Both the position numbers and the translations under genes were made by a program. Of a DNA stretch of 58,598 nt, positions 1 through 7,705 are shown piece after piece; the first letter of the stretch is position 1, and each line of letters begins with the position of its first letter. The DNA is taken from NCBI GenBank assembly GCA_017407835.1, contig JAFQVV010000031.1, forward strand, positions 1 through 58,598, written 5' to 3'. The DNA is from Clostridia bacterium. GTDB lineage: Bacteria; Bacillota; Clostridia; Oscillospirales; CAG-272. The notes beneath the pieces are model-generated. The model had not been told where the DNA came from. It did no database searches and worked only from the letters and a program-made list of their open reading frames with translations.

Positions 1-236
1 CGGAGGATCTTGGCGAGGTATTCCAGCTTCAGAGGCTCCATGTACACCTTGTCGGCGATGGAGGTATCGGTCATGATCGTGGCGGGGTTGGAGTTGACGA
101 GGATGACCTCGTAGCCCTCCTCTTTGAGGGCAAGGCAGGCCTGGGTACCTGCGTAGTCGAACTCGGCGGCTTGTCCGATGACGATGGGACCGGATCCGAT
201 GACGAGAATTTTATGCAGATCGGTACGCTTAGGCAT
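1..236 (-). CDS. carB: Carbamoyl-phosphate synthase large subunit, N-terminal fragment
   Basis: Only the first 78 codons are present; the gene runs off the left edge. The protein starts [18 protein letters not shown] and continues with an [11 protein letters not shown] stretch and [10 protein letters not shown], which are the standard start of the first ATP-grasp half of CarB. The large subunit makes carbamoyl phosphate from bicarbonate, ATP and ammonia that is normally delivered by CarA. The start codon at 234-236 overlaps the end of carA by 8 bases, so the two are translationally coupled. Nothing in the visible part is abnormal, which matters because the partner CarA looks inactive as a glutaminase. 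Confidence 0.97.
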   Translation of the reverse strand, partial: MPKRTDLHKILVIGSGPIVIGQAAEFDYAGTQACLALKEEGYEVILVNSNPATIMTDTSIADKVYMEPLKLEYLAKIL

Positions 237-1332
237 GTTCTTTTGCCTCCTTCATGAGGGTAATAAATTCATCAAAGACATATTCGCTGTCCTGGGGACC
301 GGGGGCGGATTCGGGGCAGAACTGTACGCCAAGCACTCGGTCGGCGGGAACGGCCACCCCTGCGACAGTGTTGTCTGCCAGGTTACGGTAGGTCACGGTG
401 AGGGGCGTGCCGGCGATGGTATTCTCATCCACAGCCCAGATGTGGTTCTGGGCGGTCATGACGATCTTGCCGGTGACGGTGTTCTTGACAGGATAGCCGC
501 CGTGATGGCCGAACTTCAGCTTGGCAGCACCGGCACCGTAGGCCATGGCGATAAGCTGACAGCCGAGAGCAATACCGAAGATAGGCAGCTTGCCCTTCAG
601 CTCCCGGATGAGCTCGGTTACCTCGGGCAGATCAGCGGGGGCACCGGGGCCGCCCGCGACAACCACACCATCGGGGTGCATACCCAGCACCTCAGCCGCG
701 GTGGTGTTCCAAGGCACGATGGTGACGTTGCAGCCACGGGCGTTGAGTTCGCGGATCACATTGAGCTTAATGCCGCAGTCGATGGCGACCACGTTAAACT
801 TGTGGTTGGAGGTACGGGAGTACCAGCGCTTGCGGCAGCTGACCTGGGCCACGAGATCATGCTCGGCGGGAGCGGCGGCAAGGTGGGCCAGGGCGGCTTC
901 GCGGGGAGTGTCGGCATCGGTAATGATGACGCGGCAGCTTCCCCCGTCTCGAATACTGCGGGTAAGGGCGCGGGTGTCGATTCCCGAAATGCCGGGGATG
1001 TGGCTTTCCTCCAGAATTTCGCCCAGCGTTTTGGTGTAGCGGAAGTTGCTGGGGAAGTCGTTATATTCACGGACAATGAGACCGCCTGCGGTGAGGGTGC
1101 GGGTCTCAAAATCGTCGTCGGCGATACCGTAGTTGCCGATGAGGGGATAGGTCATGACCACCATTTTCCCGGTGTAAGCGGGATCAGAAACGATCTCCTG
1201 ATAGCCCACCATGGAATTGTTGAAGACGATCTCCGCGATGCGCTCACTGCGGTCGCCGAAGCCGTAGCCGTAGTACTCGGCGCCGCTCTCCAGAACGATC
1301 TTGCGGTCATAGGGTTTTAAGATTGCTGCCAT
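229..1332 (-). CDS. carA: Carbamoyl-phosphate synthase small subunit with a degenerate glutaminase triad
   Basis: The 367-residue protein has the full CarA layout: an N-terminal CPSase small-chain domain (about 1-150, with [18 protein letters not shown] and GIDTRALTR) and a C-terminal class I glutamine amidotransferase domain (about 180-360). The family normally has GICLGHQ with the nucleophile Cys, and a HPE motif carrying the other two triad residues. Here the first reads GIALGCQ (Ala255, Cys258) and the second FCPESAPGP (Cys339, Glu341). So the nucleophile Cys is Ala and the catalytic His is Cys, while Glu is kept. The codons (GCT, TGC) were checked on the strand. The gene overlaps pyrC by 16 bases and carB by 8. 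It may be a structural subunit of an ammonia-fed synthase; loss of function has not been shown. Confidence 0.93.
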   Translation of the reverse strand: MAAILKPYDRKIVLESGAEYYGYGFGDRSERIAEIVFNNSMVGYQEIVSDPAYTGKMVVMTYPLIGNYGIADDDFETRTLTAGGLIVREYNDFPSNFRYTKTLGEILEESHIPGISGIDTRALTRSIRDGGSCRVIITDADTPREAALAHLAAAPAEHDLVAQVSCRKRWYSRTSNHKFNVVAIDCGIKLNVIRELNARGCNVTIVPWNTTAAEVLGMHPDGVVVAGGPGAPADLPEVTELIRELKGKLPIFGIALGCQLIAMAYGAGAAKLKFGHHGGYPVKNTVTGKIVMTAQNHIWAVDENTIAGTPLTVTYRNLADNTVAGVAVPADRVLGVQFCPESAPGPQDSEYVFDEFITLMKEAKEHA

Positions 1333-2582
1333 ACGATACCTCCGTTGACTATGGTGTATTTGCAGACGCCGAACAGGGTTTGTCCCGCAAAGGGAGTGGC
1401 TTTTCCCATCGAGGCAAACTTGCTCGGGTCGACGGTAAACGATTCATTCAGCGCAAATGCGCACAGATCGGCGGGCTGTCCCACCGAAAGAGAAGCGCCG
1501 ATGCCGAAGCGGCGGGCGGGGGCGATGCTCATCAGGTCGATGAGCCGCTCGAGGGGGATGATGCCCGTTTTGACTAAGTGAGTGTAGCAGACGGCGAAGG
1601 CGGTCTCCAGTCCCACCACGCCCATGGCACTCTTCTCAAGGCCGCGGGTTTTTTCCTCGGCCGAGTGGGGGGCGTGATCGGTGGCGATCATGTCCACCGT
1701 GCCGTCGATGATGCCCTCGATCAGCGCCGCACGGTCGCGGGCCGAGCGAAGGGGGGGATTCATTTTGAAGCGGCCGTCCTCCTCGAGGTCGGCGTCGGTG
1801 AGGGTGAGGTAGTGGGGACCTGTCTCGCAGGTCACATCCAGCCCCTCGGCTTTGGCGGCGCGGATGAGATCCACGCTCTCGGCGCAGGAGATGTGGCAGA
1901 CGTGGTACTTGACGCCCGTCTCGCGAACCAGCTCGAGATCGCGCTTGATCTGTCCCCACTCGCTCTCGGAGCAGATGCCCCGGTGGCCGTGGGCGGCGGC
2001 ATATTCGCCGTCGTGGATATAGCCGCCCCGGAGAAGGTCGTTGACCTCGCAGTGGGCTGCCACGATTTTGTTCAGTCCTGCCGCCGTCCGCATGGCTTCG
2101 CGCATGACGGCGTCATCCTGCACCCCGGAGCCGTCATCCGAGAAGGCAACAGCCTCGGTCATCTCGGCAAGGGGAGCGACTGCCTGTCCTGCCCGGCACA
2201 CTGTCAGGGTGCCGTAGGGGTGGACATGGACTGCCGCATCCCGGCGGATGATGGCGGTCTGTTCGGTCAGATGCTCGGCTGAGTCGGGGGGGGGGTTAAG
2301 GTTTGGCATGGAGCAGACTGAGGTGAAGCCGCCTCGTGCAGCTGCCGCCGTGCCGGTTGCGATGGTTTCTTTATAAGAAAAACCCGGCTCCCGAAGATGC
2401 ACATGAACATCAACGAAACCGGGGAAAAGAAACAGATCACGAAGGTCGATCGGCGCGGTGTCGGCAGGAATAGAAGAAACGGGGGCAGTAATTGAAACAA
2501 TACGCCCATTGTCGACCAAAACGTCCTTGCGGTCGAAGCCGTTTTCACCGTAAACCTGTGCACCGGAAAGCAAATAACGCAT
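1317..2582 (-). CDS. pyrC: Dihydroorotase (class I)
   Basis: This 421-residue metal-dependent amidohydrolase closes carbamoyl aspartate to dihydroorotate in pyrimidine synthesis. Visible landmarks are DVHVHLREPG (first metal His pair), the SMPNLNPPPDS segment, DDGSGVQDD, AAHCE, YHVCHIS and TDHAPHS, in the order expected for class I dihydroorotases. The start at 2582 is chosen because GGAGGAAGGAG lies 8-9 bases upstream; an in-frame ATG at 2633 has no ribosome site and adds an unrelated extension. It is the first gene of the pyrC-carA-carB operon, with a 16-base overlap into carA. Confidence 0.96.
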   Translation of the reverse strand: MRYLLSGAQVYGENGFDRKDVLVDNGRIVSITAPVSSIPADTAPIDLRDLFLFPGFVDVHVHLREPGFSYKETIATGTAAAARGGFTSVCSMPNLNPPPDSAEHLTEQTAIIRRDAAVHVHPYGTLTVCRAGQAVAPLAEMTEAVAFSDDGSGVQDDAVMREAMRTAAGLNKIVAAHCEVNDLLRGGYIHDGEYAAAHGHRGICSESEWGQIKRDLELVRETGVKYHVCHISCAESVDLIRAAKAEGLDVTCETGPHYLTLTDADLEEDGRFKMNPPLRSARDRAALIEGIIDGTVDMIATDHAPHSAEEKTRGLEKSAMGVVGLETAFAVCYTHLVKTGIIPLERLIDLMSIAPARRFGIGASLSVGQPADLCAFALNESFTVDPSKFASMGKATPFAGQTLFGVCKYTIVNGGIVWQQS

Positions 2583-2623
2583 TCGAAAATCTCCTTCCTC
2601 CAAAAAATGCCTAAATCTTATAT

Positions 2624-2652
2624 ATGATACCACAAACCGATGGAAATGTCAA
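2624..2652 (-). promoter_or_regulatory. Sigma-A promoter of pyrC-carA-carB
   Basis: On the minus strand TTGACA (652-647) and TATCAT (629-624) are separated by 17 bases. The leader to the pyrC start is only about 35 bases, so there is no room for a PyrR-type attenuator between this promoter and pyrC. Confidence 0.75.
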
Positions 2653-2792
2653 GAGGAAATTTTCCCTTTCTCCGGGCTGCGGGGAAATGTACCATATTTA
2701 ATATGCTATCTCTTATTATACCACAAAAACACGCATTTGACAAGCTGATGGGACGAGTTTTCGCAGATTTGTGGACAAAAACAGAGATTGCC

Positions 2793-2821
2793 TTTACAGA
2801 TATGCCTTTTTTTGCTATAAT
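2793..2821 (+). promoter_or_regulatory. Sigma-A promoter of the glycerate kinase gene
   Basis: TTTACA and TATAAT are separated by exactly 17 bases, and the start codon lies about 43 bases after the expected transcription start. Confidence 0.8.
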
Positions 2822-2870
2822 GAAGAAAAGTTCCGGGATTCTGCGAATATACCGAAAGGATATTATTTAT

Positions 2871-4424
2871 ATGTCGCATATTTTAATCTGCCCCGATTCC
2901 TTCAAGGGGAGCATTTCCGCTCCCGATGCCGCCGCGGCACTCTGCCGCGGGATCACTGCTGCACGGCCCGACGCTGCTCCCATTCCCATGCCCATTGCTG
3001 ATGGGGGAGAGGGAACGCTGGATGCCCTTTGTCCGCCGGATGCCCGGGTGGTGGTCATGGTGCATGATGCTCTGGGGCGTTCCGTCACGGCGCAGCTCGG
3101 CCTGCTGGGGCAGGATACCGCCGTCATTGAGATGGCCCAGGCCGCGGGGGTGACGCAGCTGGCTGAAGGGGAGCGTAATCCTCTCCTGACTTCGACTTAC
3201 GGTGTGGGAGAGATGATTTTGGCCGCCCTGGATCGGGGATGCCGCAAGCTGTTGATCACGGTGGGGGGCAGTGCCACCAACGACGGCGGCAGCGGCATGA
3301 TGGCGGCACTTGGTCTGCGCCTGCTTGATGCAGACGGTCGGCCGATACAACCCTGCGGCGGCAGCTTGGGCGAGATTGCCGCTATTGATGTGTTGGGGTT
3401 GGATCCCCGTCTGGCCGAGTGCACCGTAACGGTGGCCACCGATGTGACCAATCCCCTCTGCGGGGAGCGGGGAGCGACGGCGGTTTACGGGCCCCAGAAA
3501 GGTGCCGATACCGATGCCCTTGTCCGGCTTGAGGCGGGGATGATGAACTTGGGCCGTATGGTGGACGAAGCCGTGGGGCGTTCGGTGAGCACTGTACCCG
3601 GCTGCGGTGCCGGGGGCGGTTTGCCGCTTGGATTGATCGCTTTCACCCCGGCGAGGATCTGCAGTGGAATTGATGCGGTGCTGGATACTCTGGATTTTGA
3701 TGCAAAGCTGGACGGCTGTGCCTTTGTCATCAGCGGCGAGGGGCGTACCGATGGGCAGTCGGCCTGCGGCAAGGCAGTGGCGGGGATCGCCCGCCGGGCA
3801 CAGGCGAAGGGCGTGCCCGTGTATGTGCTCTCGGGTTCGCTGAAGTGTGATGACACCGCCCTGGATGCCCTGGAAGCGGCGGGTGTACGCGGCGTCATGA
3901 GCATTCTCGATGCACCCTGCACACTGGAGGATGCCATGCAGAACGCCGAGCCCAGACTTGTCCGTGCGGGGAGCAGGTTGGCGCGGATGCTGATTCCCGC
4001 CGATCCGCGGGAAGCGGGACTCCGCCATGCCGTGGCACATCTGTGCCGGAGCGGCGCGGCGTGCGTCAGCATTCACCCCGGGGATGCCCCCCGCACCTTC
4101 GACGGATCAGGGATCGCCCCCATCGTCCGGGCCATGCGGGAGGACCTGCACATTTTTGAAGGATGCGCGGTGGCTGATAAGATCGTGGGTTTGGCGGCGG
4201 CGTACCTCTTCGCCAACGGCGGCGCGGCGGCGGTGCATGGCAATGTCATGAGTCGTTCAGCTGCGGATTGGCTGCGTGAGCGGGGGATTGTGCACAGCGC
4301 GGATGAGGTGGTGGAGAAGATCATCAACCGCCGGGGGGACGGTATCTGTCCCATGGAACAGCGTGCCCTTGCCTTGGTGGATCCCGCTCAGGCGTGGGAT
4401 GTCTTCAATGCGCTGGTAGAATAA
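2871..4424 (+). CDS. Glycerate kinase (GlxK/GarK family) fused to a C-terminal DUF1893 domain
   Basis: The 517-residue product has two parts. Residues 1 to about 375 match the GlxK/GarK glycerate kinase family: ICPDSFKGSISA at the start, ADGGEGTLDAL, GGSATNDGGSGM, PGCGAGGGLP and SGEGRTDGQSACGKA. These enzymes phosphorylate D-glycerate. Residues about 383-517 match DUF1893, the family of Thermotoga TM1506 (VADKIVGLAAAYL, a short AAVHGNVMS strand, then GDGICPMEQ); as I recall that structure has a cytidine-deaminase-like fold, but no function is established. Family kinases are usually about 375-380 residues, so the extension is an added domain. The start at 2871 has GAAAGGAT upstream; longer in-frame starts run through the promoter. 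The gene is monocistronic. Confidence 0.9.
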   Translation: MSHILICPDSFKGSISAPDAAAALCRGITAARPDAAPIPMPIADGGEGTLDALCPPDARVVVMVHDALGRSVTAQLGLLGQDTAVIEMAQAAGVTQLAEGERNPLLTSTYGVGEMILAALDRGCRKLLITVGGSATNDGGSGMMAALGLRLLDADGRPIQPCGGSLGEIAAIDVLGLDPRLAECTVTVATDVTNPLCGERGATAVYGPQKGADTDALVRLEAGMMNLGRMVDEAVGRSVSTVPGCGAGGGLPLGLIAFTPARICSGIDAVLDTLDFDAKLDGCAFVISGEGRTDGQSACGKAVAGIARRAQAKGVPVYVLSGSLKCDDTALDALEAAGVRGVMSILDAPCTLEDAMQNAEPRLVRAGSRLARMLIPADPREAGLRHAVAHLCRSGAACVSIHPGDAPRTFDGSGIAPIVRAMREDLHIFEGCAVADKIVGLAAAYLFANGGAAAVHGNVMSRSAADWLRERGIVHSADEVVEKIINRRGDGICPMEQRALALVDPAQAWDVFNALVE

Positions 4425-4429
4425 ACAAA

Positions 4430-4459
4430 AAGGATGTCATGTGTGTACACGACATCCTT
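4430..4459. terminator. Bidirectional terminator between convergent genes
   Basis: A 9-bp perfect stem (AAGGATGTC with GACATCCTT) and a 12-base loop is flanked by A-rich sequence on the left and TATTTTA on the right, so it can end transcription from both sides. Confidence 0.7.
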
Positions 4460-4473
4460 ATTTTATGATGGGA

Positions 4474-5358
4474 TCAGTCGGTGAAGCGGATCGACTTGGC
4501 CCAGCGCAGCATATTTCCCCGATAGCTGTCGGAAAGGTCGGCGGATACCACAAAGCAGACCTGCCAGAAGGCATCGTCGGTCTTGTGCAGAGTGTTGAAG
4601 TAGAAGAAACTGGCTCCGTCCGCATTGATTTCGTAGGTCATGCAAAGCATACCGTCCTCTTCTTCGATGGCGACACCCGCTATATTGGGATTTGTTTCCT
4701 GCACCAGCGCACCGTATTCAGCCACGGTCAGCTCACCAAACCCTTCCGCCAAATCGAAAGGATCCCGCAAGGCGAAGACCGCCGCTTCGGGGGAGAGATA
4801 ACAGGCATCAAAGCCCTCTGCGGTGTGATTAGGGGTAAAATCCTCGGTGAGGGTAATCTGCAGGCCGGCTTGGGAGAAAATTTGGGGTTGCGGATCGTTC
4901 GCCGTACCCATGCTGAGACGGATTAGCGGGCCGAGGACAAATATTCCCAGAAGCAAGCCGATGGCGATGGCGGCAAGGAGAACGGTCAGTCCCCGGCGGA
5001 CACCGATGCGGCGATGCTGCAGGGCGGCTTCGTCGGTGTTGCTGTTGAAGAGAAAGGCGTTTCCGTTGGCGGGGTTGAGGTGACAGTGCCCGGACAGCGA
5101 AAGATCCTCCTCCCCCGCAGGAAGGGGGTATTGGTCGCCGCAGTAATTGCGGGAGGTGTGATCAGTGATGGCGAAGATGCGCGCCGCGCCGCAGGGGATG
5201 GGAAAGGATGCGGTTTCTCCGTTTTTGAGCTTACCGAGGAGACGGCAGGGGATGCCCGTGATGGTCAGTTCGGGGGCGGTGGAGTCTTCGATGTAGATCT
5301 TGATGGGGATTAGACAGGCTGCGGCATTCTTCTCTCGGGTGATGATCAGTGTGCGCAT
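4474..5358 (-). CDS. Membrane-anchored protein of unknown function
   Basis: This 294-residue protein is not recognised. Residues 1-120 form a soluble domain with no signal peptide and four Cys (15, 38, 56, 73) plus Cys92. A single strong membrane helix spans about 123-147 (GLTVLLAAIAIGLLLGIFVL). Residues 150-294 form a second soluble domain that is probably extracytoplasmic, given the positive residues (RRIGVRRG) before the helix. The arrangement resembles a signalling or sensing protein, but no known motif is present. It is transcribed alone from its own promoter and ends at the terminator shared with the glycerate kinase gene. GGAAGGA lies about 8 bases before the start. Confidence 0.8.
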   Translation of the reverse strand: MRTLIITREKNAAACLIPIKIYIEDSTAPELTITGIPCRLLGKLKNGETASFPIPCGAARIFAITDHTSRNYCGDQYPLPAGEEDLSLSGHCHLNPANGNAFLFNSNTDEAALQHRRIGVRRGLTVLLAAIAIGLLLGIFVLGPLIRLSMGTANDPQPQIFSQAGLQITLTEDFTPNHTAEGFDACYLSPEAAVFALRDPFDLAEGFGELTVAEYGALVQETNPNIAGVAIEEEDGMLCMTYEINADGASFFYFNTLHKTDDAFWQVCFVVSADLSDSYRGNMLRWAKSIRFTD

Positions 5359-5390
5359 GAGGAGATCCTTCCTTTCTTTGAACTGACTTT

Positions 5391-5419
5391 AGTATAGCAT
5401 AGCCGCTATTCCATGTCAA
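5391..5419 (-). promoter_or_regulatory. Sigma-A promoter of the membrane-anchored unknown
   Basis: Minus-strand TTGACA and TATACT are 17 bases apart, and the start codon is about 30 bases downstream. Confidence 0.75.
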
Positions 5420-5444
5420 GTTTGAGTCTCGTGCAGGAAAAATA

Positions 5445-5473
5445 TTGACTTTGGCGCAGATTTGTGCTATACT
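5445..5473 (+). promoter_or_regulatory. Sigma-A promoter of lysS
   Basis: TTGACT and TATACT are separated by 17 bases. The leader to lysS is about 50 bases, too short for a T-box, so lysS itself does not appear to be T-box regulated here. Confidence 0.75.
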
Positions 5474-5528
5474 GTAAGATAACGGATTATGACCAAATTC
5501 GCCCCATGCGGGCATAAGGAGTACAATT

Positions 5529-7007
5529 ATGGAGAATACCCAACGCAATCTTTCCGAGCAGGAAATTATCCGCCGGCAAAAGCTGACTGCACTGCAGGAC
5601 GCTGGCGCGGATCCCTTTCAGATTACCAAGTATGCCGTGACACATCACGGCGCCGATATTAAGGCCAACTATGAGGCCCTTGAGGGACAGGCTGTGTCGA
5701 TCGCCGGGCGCATCATGGCCAAGCGCATCATGGGCAAGGCTTCCTTCTGTCAGGTGCAGGATCTGTCGGGCACCCTGCAGGTTTACGTTGCCCGTGACAG
5801 CATTGGCGAGGAGAACTACGCCGGTTTCAAGAAGATGGATATCGGTGATATTGTCGGCATCAAGGGTACTGTTTTCAAGACCAAGACCGAGGAGATTTCG
5901 CTGCACGCGACCGAGCTGACGCTGCTCTCCAAGAGCCTTCAGCCCCTGCCTGAGAAGTTCCACGGCTTGACCAATGTGGATACCCGCTACCGCCAGCGCT
6001 ATGTTGACCTCATCACCAACCCCGAGTCCAAGGACACCTTTATCAAGCGCTCGAAGATTATCGCTTCCATCCGCCGTTTCCTTGACGACAAGGGATTTAT
6101 TGAGGTGGAAACGCCCATGCTGGTTTCCAATGCCGGCGGTGCCGCCGCACGCCCATTTGAGACGCATTTCAATGCGCTGGACGAGGATTTCAAGCTCCGC
6201 ATTTCCCTTGAGCTCTACCTCAAGCGCCTGATCGTCGGCGGTTTGGAGCGTGTGTTTGAGATCGGCCGCGTCTTCCGCAACGAGGGTCTGGACACCCGCC
6301 ACAATCCCGAGTTTACCCTGATGGAGCTTTATCAGGCCTACACCGATTACCACGGCATGATGGACCTCACCGAGGAGATGTATCGGCATGTTGCCATGGA
6401 AGTGCTGGGCACCACCAAGATCACCTACAACGGCGTTGAGATGGATCTGGGCAAGCCCTTTGCCCGCATCACCATGCTGGATGCTGTTAAGCAGTATTCG
6501 GGTGTTGACTTCAACGAGATCAAGACGCTGGAGGAGGCTCGCGCCGTTGCCAAGGAAAAGCACGTCGAGTACGAGGAGCGTCACAAGAAGGGCGACATTC
6601 TCAATCTCTTCTTCGAGGAGTTCGTGGAGCACCATCTGGTGCAGCCCACCTTCGTCATGGATCACCCGGTGGAGATCTCGCCCCTCACCAAGCGCAAGCC
6701 CGAGAACCCCGACTATGTAGAGCGTTTTGAGTTCTTCATGAACGGCTGGGAGATGGCAAACGCTTACTCCGAGCTCAATGATCCCATCGACCAGCGTGAG
6801 CGCTTTGCCGCACAGGAGGAGCAGTTTGCCGCCGGCGACGAAGAGGCCAACCACACCGACGAGGACTTCCTCAATGCCCTTGAGTTGGGTATGCCTCCCA
6901 CGGGCGGCATCGGCTACGGCATTGACCGGATGTGCATGCTCTTCACCGATTCTCCTGCGATTCGCGATGTGCTGCTCTTCCCCACGATGAAGACGATCGA
7001 ACAGTAA
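5529..7007 (+). CDS. lysS: Lysyl-tRNA synthetase, class II
   Basis: The 492-residue protein charges tRNA-Lys in the cytoplasm. An N-terminal OB-fold anticodon-binding domain (about 60-150) is followed by the class II core: [13 protein letters not shown] (motif 1 region), [20 protein letters not shown] (motif 2) and [13 protein letters not shown] (motif 3). Length is normal for bacterial LysS. AAGGAG lies 7 bases before the ATG. The gene is flanked by its own promoter and a 16-bp terminator, so it is a single-gene unit. Confidence 0.98.
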   Translation: MENTQRNLSEQEIIRRQKLTALQDAGADPFQITKYAVTHHGADIKANYEALEGQAVSIAGRIMAKRIMGKASFCQVQDLSGTLQVYVARDSIGEENYAGFKKMDIGDIVGIKGTVFKTKTEEISLHATELTLLSKSLQPLPEKFHGLTNVDTRYRQRYVDLITNPESKDTFIKRSKIIASIRRFLDDKGFIEVETPMLVSNAGGAAARPFETHFNALDEDFKLRISLELYLKRLIVGGLERVFEIGRVFRNEGLDTRHNPEFTLMELYQAYTDYHGMMDLTEEMYRHVAMEVLGTTKITYNGVEMDLGKPFARITMLDAVKQYSGVDFNEIKTLEEARAVAKEKHVEYEERHKKGDILNLFFEEFVEHHLVQPTFVMDHPVEISPLTKRKPENPDYVERFEFFMNGWEMANAYSELNDPIDQRERFAAQEEQFAAGDEEANHTDEDFLNALELGMPPTGGIGYGIDRMCMLFTDSPAIRDVLLFPTMKTIEQ

Positions 7008-7040
7008 TCATTTTTCGCAGCAGCAAGCTGCAGCCATAGA

Positions 7041-7075
7041 AAAGAGATGCCGCGCCATTGGCGCGGCATCTCTTT
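7041..7075. terminator. Strong terminator after lysS
   Basis: A 16-bp perfect stem (AAAGAGATGCCGCGCC with its complement) and a 3-base loop ends in TCTTT. It also overlaps the last bases of the convergent XRE gene, so it may serve both directions. Confidence 0.85.
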
Positions 7076-7412
7076 ATGATTTCTTCTTCCTTTTGGTTAA
7101 GTGATCGATCAAAGCCTCTGCCATTGCGTAGTCATCGTCAGCCATATCGCTGAGTTTCAGGAATATTCCCTCCAGCTGTTTGGGGCTTCTTTCGCCTTTG
7201 AGGATATAATCGGCAGAAATATCAAGACATCGACAGAGCCGGAGCAGATTCTCCGGTCGAATCCCTTTTTTGCCAAGTTCAATGCAGGAGATCGATTGCA
7301 AGCTCAAATTCATTGCTTCTGCCAGTTGTTCCTGTGTCATTTGCAGTTCTTTTCTGCGTTTTGAGATTCGGCTTCCCATATCCATTAAAAATTGTTTACC
7401 TTCGCTCAACAT
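7074..7412 (-). CDS. XRE-family transcriptional regulator
   Basis: The 112-residue protein has an N-terminal lambda-repressor-like helix-turn-helix (about 13-70: RRKELQMTQEQLAEAMNLS followed by SISCIELGKKGIRPENLLRL), then about 40 charged residues with no known domain, ending in a Lys/Arg-rich tail. GGGGGGAT is 4 bases before the ATG. It is divergent from the promoter of the SipW-type secreted protein gene 300 bases away and might control it, but no operator was identified. It lies in an AT-rich intergenic zone. Confidence 0.88.
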   Translation of the reverse strand: MLSEGKQFLMDMGSRISKRRKELQMTQEQLAEAMNLSLQSISCIELGKKGIRPENLLRLCRCLDISADYILKGERSPKQLEGIFLKLSDMADDDYAMAEALIDHLTKRKKKS

Positions 7413-7485
7413 TATCCCCCCATTCTTATTACAACCATTATATTAAAAACGGCGGAAAATTATAATCAATTATGGATATAAACTA

Positions 7486-7514
7486 TTGACAAAATAAAAC
7501 TATGATTGTATAAT
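7486..7514 (+). promoter_or_regulatory. Consensus sigma-A promoter of the SipW-type protein gene
   Basis: TTGACA and TATAAT are perfect consensus boxes 17 bases apart. A box this strong normally needs repression or a leader control element, which fits the long leader and the nearby XRE gene. Confidence 0.85.
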
Positions 7515-7520
7515 AAAGTA

Positions 7521-7705
7521 GATTATTAAACCGAAAGGAAGATGTGCGGGAAGAATCCGGTGATACAAGGTTCACGTCAGTGAGCAATGCTGAAGTTTGG
7601 GGAAATGTTGAGAAGGAAGATATAGGCGGGAAATCTGTCAAGTTGTTTTGGGCGTAATTCTCGATTGACAGCGTTTTATGCCGAATTGGAAAGGAATGAT
7701 GATTT
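7521..7705 (+). promoter_or_regulatory. Unidentified 185-base leader of the SipW-type protein gene
   Basis: The stretch between the expected transcription start and the ATG is long and more GC-rich than the promoter. It contains a possible 7-bp stem (CTGTCAA at about 7636 with TTGACAG at about 7665). I see no match to c-di-GMP, SAM, cobalamin, T-box or purine riboswitch cores. A 13-codon open frame beginning at 7542 has its ribosome site too close to be convincing. Function is unknown. Confidence 0.4.

Noticed and set aside
5487..6854. Open frame of 455 codons antisense to lysS.
   Set aside because: The sense frame is an intact lysyl-tRNA synthetase; the antisense translation has no motif.
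7542..7583. 13-codon frame in the leader of the SipW-type protein gene.
   Set aside because: The purine-rich stretch is too close to the ATG for good initiation and the frame is very short.
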